Assembly (NCBI GenBank): GCA_963920635.1
Contig: OY987299.1
Coordinates: forward strand, 133,669,373-133,733,372
Length of the DNA stretch: 64,000 nt
Direction: 5' to 3'
From: Pseudeuparius sepicola
Taxonomy: Eukaryota > Arthropoda > Insecta > Coleoptera > Anthribidae
Part shown: piece by piece, positions 11,417 through 21,300 of the stretch
How positions within the stretch are numbered: position 1 is the first letter of the stretch
How the letters are laid out: every line of letters starts with the position of its first letter
Program-made: the position numbers and the translations under genes
Notes under the pieces: model-generated
Seen by the model: only the letters and a program-made list of their open reading frames with translations
The model's database searches: none
Told to the model about the DNA's origin: nothing

Positions 11417-11873
11417 AGCCGAAAAGACCCAAACACGTTGGCTTAGTGGAAAAGGAACTAGTATAATGCGGTGAGCATTTACCATCCAACGCCATCTAGC
11501 TGGTACTGCCAAAACCAAACAATGTGAGTGTGTATATATCGACCGGTCGATCGACATATAAAAAGAACTCGGCAAAGCGGCGCGGCGCGGTGGAAAAAAA
11601 CCAGAAGAAGCATACATACGGGGGCCAAGAAACTCGTTTGATTCATCACCGAGTATCTTCTAATATATAGAAATCAACAAGGATCGAATCGTGAGTTTCA
11701 ATCCTCGTGTGCTTACGTCTATAGCCAAACGATGATTAAACAGAATGAATATTTAGTGTCCCCATTATAATTTTAAAAGAAATGGCTTGTGGCATATGGG
11801 ACAAAATGCTTTGGTAATTGGCAACACCAAACTAGTTTCCAATATCTAATGGAAATTGTGTATGGGTCTTTCG

Positions 11874-11907
11874 GAGGTGTGCAGACCACGACAGGTACCT
11901 GTTTCGG
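11874..11907 (-). ncRNA. Half hammerhead (3' part only)
   Basis: On the minus strand the sequence starts at CCGAAACAGGTACC and continues through the cleavage triplet and the 3' side of stem I. CTGATGA and stem II are missing: at 11908 it joins the start of an inverted terminal-repeat copy (TCGATATATAC). It cannot form a ribozyme on its own. Confidence 0.75.
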
Positions 11908-12033
11908 TCGATATATACACACTCACATTGTTTGGTTTTGGCAGTACCAGCTAGATGGCGTTGGATGGTAAATGCTCACCGCATTATACTAGTTCCTTTT
12001 CCACTAAGCCAACGTGTTTGGGTCTTTTCGGCT

Positions 12034-12104
12034 GAGGTGTGCTACGTCTGCCTGATGAGGGCCAACAAGCCCGAAACAGGTACCTGTCGTGGTCTGCACA
12101 CCTC
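12034..12104 (+). ncRNA. Type I hammerhead ribozyme (complete)
   Basis: The core is visible base by base. CTGATGA is at 12052-12058. Stem II is GGGC (12059-12062) with GCCC (12069-12072) around a six-base loop. GAAA is at 12073-12076. Stem III is ACAGG (12076-12080) with CCTGT (12083-12087) closed by the dinucleotide TA. The cleavage base C is at 12088, in a GTC triplet. Stem I is open to the flanks: C12051-G12089 with short pairs, an internal loop, then nine pairs of GAGGTGTGC (12034-12042) with GCACACCTC (12096-12104). Predicted cut: after 12088. The very short stem III is typical of retroelement hammerheads, which may act as dimers. Confidence 0.88.
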
Positions 12105-12251
12105 CGAAAGACCCATACACAATTTCCATTAGATATTGGAAACTAGTTTGGTGTTGCCAATTACCAAAGCATTTTGTCCCATATGCCACAAGCCATTTCT
12201 TTTAAAATTATAATGGGGACACTAAATATTCATTCTGTTTAACAAATTTAA

Positions 12252-13006
12252 TGATTCTGTAAAAAGTTGTTTGAAATATTTTTGAGACTATACCTATTAC
12301 CACAGAATAGCTACGGTGGCTATTCTGTGCTATCTAAGTTAACAAGATTAAAACGATACTTTCAAAGACAGGGAGCAATATTTCGCTGTTATTAGCTACA
12401 ACCTCAACAATGAAGTTGAAGCAGAAATAATTTCTTGTTCATTTCACATGCCTGCTCTTTTCGTTGCTCCAACAAATATTTTTATTTATTCTTACCGAAC
12501 TAATTTTCCTAATTTAACAAAATGGCCTACTGCTTGACAAATTTTACTTACCGAACTGTATCTTACTACCACGTTTTATAAATTACAAAATGCTCTGATA
12601 CTCCTCTGTATTTCTGAATTGATTTTCCTGAATACATCTCTGATTTCTATTACCCCGATATGGCGTCAAGGTCATTGAATTTGCGGATATTTTTCAAGAG
12701 TACTTAGACTGCTTTTGTTTTATATGCTATTAGATGAGGCTCTGGTATTCGGGGATGTGCTCTGTAGGTAATCTAAGCTTGCTCTTTGGCTCTGGAGTAA
12801 TCCTGGTCATTAATCTACAGAAAATCCCATGATTAGGTTGATTTATTTTGATCATGTGACCTAACCTATCTTTTCTGTGATAACTCTTCTGTTTCAGTCA
12901 CTCCAATTCCCTTTTACAGTTTTGTGAAAATGACCCATCGGTTGTTGACAAATACAAATAATTGTCTTTAATTATTATAAAACTGGAAAAATATATTAAT
13001 TTTTAG
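12252..13006. repeat. Paralogous repeat shared with 21820-22280
   Basis: Phrases such as CAGGGAGCAATATTT, ACAACCTCAACAATGAAGTT and TACTGCTTGACAAATTTTAC occur in the same order in both places. This region lies immediately before the coding start of the second pasiflora-like gene and may include its promoter or 5' UTR intron; no promoter motif is convincing. Confidence 0.6.
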
Positions 13007-13038
13007 GCATCTTCGTACTAGAAATTGCACGATTAACT

Positions 13039-16000
13039 ATGAGTACCCAAAATGTGGAGAAAAACAACTACCCAAAGGCCTCAAGTAAGTTCCAAAATCC
13101 TATCAAAGTAACTAATTGCCTGACACACCTACTTTTTAATTTTTTAGATTATCTCGTTAATGGGGCCCTTCTGACCTATATCGGAGGATTTCTCTTGTTG
13201 ATTGCTTTCTGCAGGTAACCCCTCTACACTTCTAAAAGGGAAAATCCTTAAATTAACCCATTTTCAGTCCGTACTGGGTCAAATCCTACGACGAGACATT
13301 TTCCGAATTCAAGAACATGGGCCTCTGGGAATATTGCTTCGACAACTTCAGATATCCTTACTTTCAGTTTGATCGCCTGTTCCACGGGTGCCACCACGTG
13401 TTCAGCTACGAGTTTTACGTTATTCGAGAGTGGCTGTTGCCACCGTGGCTCATGGCTGTTCAGGCGTTCGTTACTATGTCATTTTTGTTGAGTTTCGGGT
13501 CTCAAGTTATTATGGCGATGCAGTTGGTCAGGTGGCCCTTGAAGTTTGTCCTGCAGTTCGAATGGATTTTGTCCGCTATCGATTTCGTGTGTGTCGCAAC
13601 CACAAGTAAGTTTAATTTTGAGTTTTTTTTAACTACAGCAACATTTTGTGGAACCCGTGTATAGAGCTGTTTTATGCGATCTCTCTGACCTGGACCGATA
13701 CCATATTAAAGACCCGAGCATGACGTCATATTTCATTGTTGTTTACTGAGGTGGCGCTACTTGACGAAAAAAATGGCGACTTATAGGTTATAAGGGGGTA
13801 TTCTGTGGTTATTGGTATGTCAGATTCTCACATTATAAATGTCCCAAATTTTAAATATCCAGCTTTATTACAATTCGACTTCTTTTTACGGTAACGAATA
13901 GGGTAGGTACTTGACGAAATTTTACAAACTTGATAAAACAATTCCTGGACACTTGCCTAAGACCCCAGGATTATTTAAAAAATATATATTTACGTAATTA
14001 GCAAGTTATTAAACTTTCTTTGAAATTTGGCAGAAAAGCACTTATGACGTCACAAGTGTTTTATAACGGCAATTTGGCAACATAGCGATACCACTGAAGT
14101 TTTCTGAGACATAACCTTATTCAGCAGTGAAAGTTGCAAGGAAAGTTGAAATTTCAAAATTCTAACATCAAACTCCCAGACTTATGATGCCCCGTGAAAC
14201 CACTTTTAGCGTTGATTGATTCCTTCCTCCATCGACGATTTTAGTCAAGAAGGGTTTTTTTCGTAAATACTTATTCAATTGTTTTTCTGTAATTTTTTTT
14301 GGCTCGGTTGGTCCTAAAGTCCGGAATTCGGGATCAGTAGGTACTTCTAAGCAGTATGGCGTCTTCATAAACGCGCCTTCAAGATGGTCCCTAGGCCGAG
14401 GTTCTCTCTTTATTAATAACTCATAATACTGTACTCTTACTACAACGTAGGTACAAACCTTTGCAGTTTTAATCCCATGGATTTCGGCAGACGCTAACAG
14501 CATCCAATTTCGGCAAATTACGGATTGTCCTTTCGGGTCCATGTCCATGATACCTTACACATCTAACAACATGATAACTAGGTCCGCAAACAATATATAA
14601 TAGTAAATATCAATAACAAACTATAATAAATGGCACAGATATTATCTACTAATATTTTGATTTATCGAGATACGGAATGACAGTTGGCATCACGGGATGT
14701 CATCTGCCGATCAGAAAACCATACATGTTAGATGACGTGGATATACGAATAGGGTTAGATGCCTAGGTGGGTGGGTAACGTTGCCAAATACGCGAATATT
14801 TCCTGTACCTGAATAGTTATAGTATGTTCCGTATACAGAAATTTTAACTAAAGTGTTACGTGGCAGAGATGAAGGATATAGTTTCCGGCGTGTGCAGCAT
14901 AAACAGACACAATTTTGATATAGAGGAGACAATATACGGAACATATTCGTAATAAAAAGTCTTTATGTGACAAAATTTGTGTGTGCAATTGCGTTAGTTA
15001 AAGCTCAAAGGTTTCAATACATTAAGTAACAGATATTCATAGGCAAGCTGGAGACACTTGAATAGAAAACTGCAATTTGCCTTTGTTCCACGAATGATTG
15101 CATACGGGCACCGGCAACGTTATTACAGTTCCGTTTCTGCTGAGAGGCACAGAGTTGCCACGTTTGGCGTTCTGGACAATAGAACGACGAAACTGTAGAT
15201 TTCAGCCTGAACAAAATTGTGCAACTTTGTCTTTAATTATCATAAAAAATAAGGGTTAAAAGCCGTTGTTTCATTTATGATGTGTTATGTTGGTGCATCT
15301 ACTGTAAACAGAGTACAATTTTAGAGCAATTGAAAATATTGTCAAGTACCCTATTGTCTTTGCGTCCAGTATTTAGCAGTTTTATCCTATTAAAACTGCT
15401 TTTATAGGTAGATTTGTTTGTGATAACGTGAAATTTCTATGCACATGAAGAAAATGGTATGCACACTGCACAGACCATTAGATGAATTGCAGAAGAATAA
15501 ACACTATTTTGGAATTATGGGATAATTTGATCAACCATCTGAAAAAGCGAAAATACTAGATATTATTTTGGAAGAGTATTTTGTAACGTATGCAAGAATG
15601 AAAATAGAAAATTTTGTTTATAGCTCCAAAGCGAGCCAATAGTCCTCCATATAAAGAAGAAACTGAAGAATCTAATGTGTTTTATGCTTACTTACAGTAC
15701 AACTAGCCATGGACTTCATTTCAAACCACCAAATACTCTTGCTTGCTTTTTAGACTCGCTTTTCTTTATGGAAATATGCCATGTGAACTTGTCAAATTAG
15801 AGGGACATAACAAACAAATATTTTATTTTATTTTGAATATTAAATTCGTTGTAACAGACATATTTGCACGTTTTTATTTTATAAAAGATTCTGCAACAAT
15901 GGTGTCTTAACATTAAACCACAGTGTAAATTTGTTTCGTCGTGTGGCGCCAGTGGCGATCGCTTGAAACGCACTATGCACAGGTCTTTAATATAGTGTTG

Positions 16001-16341
16001 GTCCAGCTCTGACCTGACGAATGAACTACTATCAATACAACAGGTTACAAATCTGTCATTACCGATGTTCCCCATTTTCAGCGGTATTCATGTTTCTGGC
16101 CGTTGTAATATTCGGGGGGTCCCACACCCGCCGCGACTGGCTGTTGTACCCAAACTGGAACTACTTGTGCTGGTCGTATGGTTTGGCGTGCATTTCCGCG
16201 TTTTTCCACTGTTTCGCCGCTATAGTTTTGTATCGGGAGGCAAAAATGGGATACGAGCGCAGGCTAGAATCTAAGAATCTCATAATGCAGATGCAGCCCA
16301 ATCCTCAGCACCGCCTCGGGTGGAACGTAACTAATTATTAA
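13039..16341 (+). CDS. Pasiflora-like claudin-type septate-junction protein, four coding exons
   Basis: Exons are 13039-13084, 13148-13214, 13268-13605 and 16082-16341. All introns are GT-AG; the donors are GTAAGT, GTAACC and GTAAGT. The exons sum to 711 bases, giving 236 residues plus TAA. The start ATG follows an acceptor-like TTTTTAG at 13006. TM1 is about residues 18-38. The first extracellular loop has SPYW (38-41), GLWEYC (56-61) and GC (78-79), the claudin-superfamily W-GLW-C-C arrangement. TM2 is about 98-125, TM3 137-162 and TM4 178-201; the cytoplasmic tail ends NVTNY. Such proteins localise to septate junctions and support barrier function. It sits about 4.8 kb downstream of the related exon at 7849-8276, on the same strand. 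Intron 3 (2476 bp) is almost entirely nested transposons, yet both splice sites remain intact. Membership of the pasiflora group is from recalled family features; the exact orthologue is not determined. Confidence 0.9.
13900..15352. mobile_element. Element nested inside the intron-3 transposon
   Basis: The sister copy at 48200-48240 runs directly from CTTTTTACG into CTTTGCGTCC, while here 1.45 kb intervenes. The block begins AGGGTAGGTACTTGAC and ends with the inverted GTCAAGTACCCT. It contains minus-strand open frames of 126, 77 and 66 codons. No transposase motif is recognised and the target duplication is unclear. Confidence 0.6.
14168..14548 (-). CDS. Unrecognised 126-codon open frame inside a nested transposon
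   Basis: This is the longest uninterrupted frame in the nested element. It starts MDMDPKGQ and ends SRGIISLGV, with a basic stretch ITEKQLNKYLRKKPFL near the C-terminus. I recognise no domain. It could be a remnant of a transposon protein or chance coding in a repeat. There are no transmembrane segments and no zinc-finger cysteine pattern. Confidence 0.25.
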   Translation of the reverse strand: MDMDPKGQSVICRNWMLLASAEIHGIKTAKVCTYVVVRVQYYELLIKREPRPRDHLEGAFMKTPYCLEVPTDPEFRTLGPTEPKKITEKQLNKYLRKKPFLTKIVDGGRNQSTLKVVSRGIISLGV

Positions 16342-18320
16342 GTTTATTTTTTAAAGACGTCTGAAAAAAGAGTAAGTTTTATTTTTGCTTGTATTTGTTT
16401 TATTTTTCGACGGATTTTTTTCGTTCTGGTCTCGTTTAAAAGCCGGATGATGACTGATGAGGTTTTAAGGTTAAAGTGCGAATCTGGTAATTTTTCTTCG
16501 ATGAGAATGTGGGGTGGACGAGTAAAAAACGGGTTGAAACATTACACATGTGTTGTCGGTTGTCAGTATGTTATTTTTATTGTTATTGATTTAGTTATCT
16601 GCTGTTAAATGGTAGTTTAGTTTTCTTGAACATCCTGATTTTAAACCATTTTTAAGAAATTTATCGTAAAGCTATCTACTTTGCTTTCAAATTATAAAAA
16701 TCAAAAATCCATTGAAAAATAAAAAAATACGGAGAAAATATAAACTCGTTTTTTTCATGCCAGTTTATCTCTTCATTACGGCTTCTCCCCCTATCTGTCT
16801 AAAGTTTTGTGCTTATTTGTTTTAAGATAAGTGTTTTTTTCTTTTTTGAAGGCCTTAGGTAATCAGAGTTGTTGAATACCGAATGTGGAGTTCTAATATG
16901 TATTTCAGAAAAAAGTTTTAAATTGCAGGTATCTGCTATTTTAAAAGGTGATAATCTAATACTATTTACTGACTAGATTTTTTATTCAGTTTAATTTGAT
17001 CTATAGAATGTTCCACATAAAAAGGAAACAATTATTGTCAATTATTTTAGAAATTCAGGGCCTAAAAATATATGTTATAGCCAAAGTAGGTATGTTAATG
17101 ATGTTCTAGAGACAGTTTAAAAAATGTACGAAAAATGATTTCATTTTAGGCCATAGGAATAACAGCTAACAGCTGTCAAATTTGACAACTCATTGGTGCC
17201 AAAGATGCATCTGGTCATTTACAGTCAAATTTGATGAACTGTCAAATTTGATAGTTGCTGTTTCTTTTTTTAAACAGAGTGCCCTAGGGTCTGTTGTCAA
17301 AATAAGTTTTTTGCGATACATACTTTGTTTAATTATGGCTCTTTTAAACTTTATTACAATGTTAAGAATTAGTACAGGTTTAATTTTATTCAAAATCAAC
17401 TAGCTTTTCCTAGTTATTTAAAAATTAATTTTGAATTAAACAAAATATGCTCGAAAAACGTGTTTTGACAACAAATACATTAATTTTTAAAACCTAACCT
17501 ATTAAAATTTTCCTATAAGCGAACCTATGATGGTTCGATGGTTGAGAATATTTGTAAAGATTTGAAAGGTGCCCTCTAAGGACTTGTTGAATGAAATCAC
17601 AGAAAATATAGCCCACCTATATTTTCTCTGATGAAAGTATTTTTAATGTGTAGCTATTTAACACTTTAATTTTAAATGTATAACACGCATCAATTTTATC
17701 GCGCAAAGTATTAAAGTACGCATTTAATGCATGAACAAACAATTTTATAAGCACTGTCTTCTATATGTATGTGCCTTTTTGACATATATCGTAGAATTAG
17801 ATATAAAACAAAAGTATTCGTATTTTTTGCAAAAAATCTATTTTTGTTATAAATATAGGATAGCAGAAGTATTTGAATATAATAATAATATTAAATAACC
17901 AAGTTTTAATTATTATTATTTAAAACATTAATTTTTCGATGGTGTCTAACAAAGCAGTTTTTTAACATATTTGTGCGACACTTTGTACCTGTAAATTGAC
18001 GTTTTAACATCTAATTTACAATGATTAGGTTTTCCGTCCATTTTTTCATTTATGGTTTTTTTATATGTATGTTTTGTAAGATTAAATTAAATGATTTTTC
18101 AATTTTTTTGTATGAATCCATTGTTTTAATACTATATTTTCAACTACTATTTAGGCATTAACAAATGAACTTTGGAGGTGGAAATTAACCGTTTCAAAAG
18201 TTAAGTTGACCAGGTACTTAACCATTTCAAAATCTAAGGGACAAACTGCGTCGGATATGCCTATTTTCGGTCAGTTTTAATTTTTTCGCAAACTGCGACA
18301 TAACCTTGATCGTATCTTAC
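16342..18320. other. 3' UTR of the pasiflora-like gene and intergenic DNA
   Basis: AATAAA at 16718-16723, about 380 bases after the stop, is a candidate polyadenylation signal for the plus-strand gene. Beyond it the DNA is AT-rich with no coding signal. The 3' exons expected for the minus-strand pseudouridine-kinase gene were looked for here and not found. Confidence 0.45.
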
Positions 18321-21300
18321 CTGGTACATTGTGCTCACTTGCAATCTCCAAAGCGCTGGCTATACAATCTTTCGACAAGTTTCCATCAAGCACCATCAGT
18401 CGTGCTTTCTTGATTACACCCTCATTTTGCTCGATCTTAAATGAAAATTGTAACACATCAAGCACTACAGTTGTTATTAACTAACGACTATTTGACATAC
18501 GGCACGAGTTTGCTAAGTGCGTCCGCCGATATCACAATGATAACCCTATTGGTTTTATCTTATCTTTACGGTGTTTATTTATTTTTGCGTAAATACGAGG
18601 TTGATATAAAATTAGATCAACATACCATTTCTCTGCTTATTTTGGAATGTATGCTCATGTCGCCAACCAAAAACGAGCAGTCGCCATTTCTGTCTAATAC
18701 TATCACGCACTGCGCAGTGTCGTGCCCCTTTATTATTTGTATTCCTTTCCGACATTCTTTTGGAATGAATTTCTTCAACATTTCACCTGAAATCAAAGGA
18801 GATAACGTAAACATACCAGTGCCTTCTGAGCCATGTCTTCTTCTTGTCGAAGTGCTGAACACGACCAATAACTACTATTACGATCTTTACAAGTTTACCA
18901 TGTCAAATTAAATTCAATTAGGTATTCAAAATAAGTTCAAAGATGTATAGTTAAGAAACGACTAGGTATAGAGAATTTATACCATCTGTTGTTTCAAGGG
19001 AAGAGAAGAAATAGTAGGTATTTTTAGAAAAAAAAAATAGTTTGAGCTAAATAAAATAGGAATACATTTACGAGAATCAATATAAAAAAATAAAGTAGGT
19101 TCCAAAATTGGAAATCCAAAGTTTTCTACTCGAGAATAAGTTACTATATGTTCCACAAATGAGAATGTACGAATAAATAAACATTTCTATATACAATAAT
19201 CACTTGTGTTTTCGTTTTTAAAAATTGCTGAGACAATTTTTATAGGGTGTCAGGTTTTGGGCTTATCAGATTCAGGCTAAGGGTCTAGTCAAAAATCACT
19301 GTTAGGTACTGGATAAAAAAATATAAATTTTAAAATATTGATTATAAAAAATATATATTGCAGATTTGATTAGGATTGAATTCACTGGAGCGGACTCAAA
19401 TACACGGCGTAAACCCAACAGATTAAACTTAATCATATTTAAAATTTAAAGTCAAGCCGAAGTTGGCCACGATTCAATACTGATGATGTATACTCTAATT
19501 ATTTTAAGAAGTCCTTACTGGGACTGTCAATTGGTAATTTCGATATCCTAAGTTGGCATCAATGCAGCAAAAAATGCAACCGGGTCATAAGTTCAGGTCA
19601 GTAACGAGCCCATTTGCACTAATAACACGAAAAGTAACACAAACAAGAACAACACAGGTGACGGTAAAACTCACGAAACGTAGAAAACCCTCGAATATTT
19701 TCATTACCGAATGTTTGAACCAGTTTGAACGATCTGGAAAACCTTCACTGTCACTTTGACACACCGAAGCTAAATTTGTCCGAGTCCGCCCCTAGACGCT
19801 GCCAAAAGCAGGTGATTAATACAAAATACCAAAACGACAGTGTTTCCATGACATTTGAAATTATTATTAAAATGAGTTGTAGTCATAGTTATTTTTATTT
19901 GTAGCGGCATAATCGTGATTGCAATAGCGTTTTTATTTTATTATGCGCTTTTTTTCGTATCACTTGGGTAACTTTTCACATCATAAATCAATGAGTGACG
20001 TCATTAACTGGTTGAGACACATATACCGATGTTATATACCCATGGTTAACAAAAAATTCCTAGGGATTTTGCGGAGAATGTCATCTGACAAAATCGGGAC
20101 TTCTTACAGTAATCGGGGTATACTTAAAAATATTTGACATAACCTCAGAGAAATAACCAAGGATAGAGGGAGTAGAACAAAAAGTAAACAAAGCCAACAT
20201 CTTTTTGAGTGATGCCGCGTACTCCATTGTTTACAGCATTTCATTTCAAAATAGAAGGGTTTAATAATGGGATTCAATGAAGGCACACCTCCCATAACGC
20301 TAAATTTTAAACTAACTAAAATTAAATTGCGCTGTAATTATAGTAGCTAATTATCACTTTAATAAAATCGTCACAGATACCTCAAACCGCCCGACATGGC
20401 AACGCTGCTTTTGCTGCCGCGGGCACCGCGTCCGTTAACTCAGCGATATTTGTTTTGTGTATGCCCAGCATGTCAAGTTTTCCGATTGTTTACGTATGGA
20501 TTTTTCCCGTTTTTAATTGTTTTTCTGTTAATTTAAAGGCTATTTATTAGTATTTAGGATATAGTGACTGATTTTGTATACAATGGGACGCAGAAAGTGT
20601 GTGGTATGTGGCTAAATTGATATTTCTCAGGACATAACCTATCTCACCTAAACGTTGTACACACGGGCCCTCAGAGAAATAACCAAGGATAGAGGGAGTA
20701 GAACAAAAAGTAAACAAAGCCAACATCTTTTTGAGTGATGCCGCGTACTCCATTGTTTACAGCATTTCATTTCAAAATAGAAGGGTTTTAATAATGGGAT
20801 TCAATGAAGGCACACCTCCCATAACGCTAAATTAACAAATGTAGTTATTAATTTCTTGTATGTAACAGTTTTAAACTAAAATTAAATTGCGCTGTAATTA
20901 TAGTAGCTAATTATCACTTTAATAAAATCGTCACAGATACCTCAAACCGCCCGACATGGCAATACTGCTTTTGCTGCCGCGGGCGCCGCGTCCGTTAACT
21001 CAGCGATATTTGTTTTGTGCATGCCCAGCATGTCAAGTTTTCTGATTGTTTACGTATGGATTTTTCCCGTTTTTAATTGTTTTTCTGTTAATTTAAAGGC
21101 TATTTATTAGTATTTAGGATATAGTGACTGATTTTGTATACAATGGGACGCAGAAAGTGTGTGGTATGTGGCTAAATTGATATTTCTCAGGACATAACCT
21201 ATCTCAGGTAAACGTTGTACACACGGGCCTAATGTTTGTTTACTTCGGTAAATTTGCATAAGATGTTGGTTGACTACAAACGTATGTATTTCGAGGCTGT

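Larger units (their letters stand above)
11243..12240 (-). mobile_element. Penelope-like retroelement insertion with inverted terminal repeats
   Basis: A 998-bp insertion is bounded by an 11-bp direct repeat AACAAATTTAA (11232-11242 and 12241-12251). The paralogous locus near 21810 reads through with a single copy. On the minus strand it comprises part of a terminal repeat (11907 to 11766), about 220 bp of unique body (11765-11541) and a full terminal repeat (11540 to 11243). An extra terminal repeat in inverted orientation fills 11908-12240. Each full repeat contains a hammerhead ribozyme. Variable target duplications, direct plus inverted partial repeats and hammerheads in the repeat are known for Penelope-like elements. 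No reverse transcriptase or GIY-YIG domain is left, so the family call rests on structure. Confidence 0.72.
13690..16006. mobile_element. TIR transposon filling intron 3 of the pasiflora-like gene
   Basis: The ends CTGGACCGATACCATATTAA and the complement of ATAGTGTTGGTCCAG are inverted. CTCTGAC flanks both sides (13683-13689, 16007-16013), extendable to 8 bp (CTCTGACC) depending on where the end is placed. Shared sequence with 48002-48879 covers both ends and includes a minus-strand peptide (HGIHFLKK...KKQARVFGTF). That peptide might be a scrap of a P/THAP9-type transposase; this is uncertain. It holds another element at 13900-15352. Confidence 0.75.

Noticed and set aside
11261..12189. Repeated frames beginning MAYG(A/T)KCFGNWQHQ that look conserved
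   Set aside because: They are read-throughs of the direct and inverted terminal-repeat copies of the Penelope-like insertion, not independent protein conservation.
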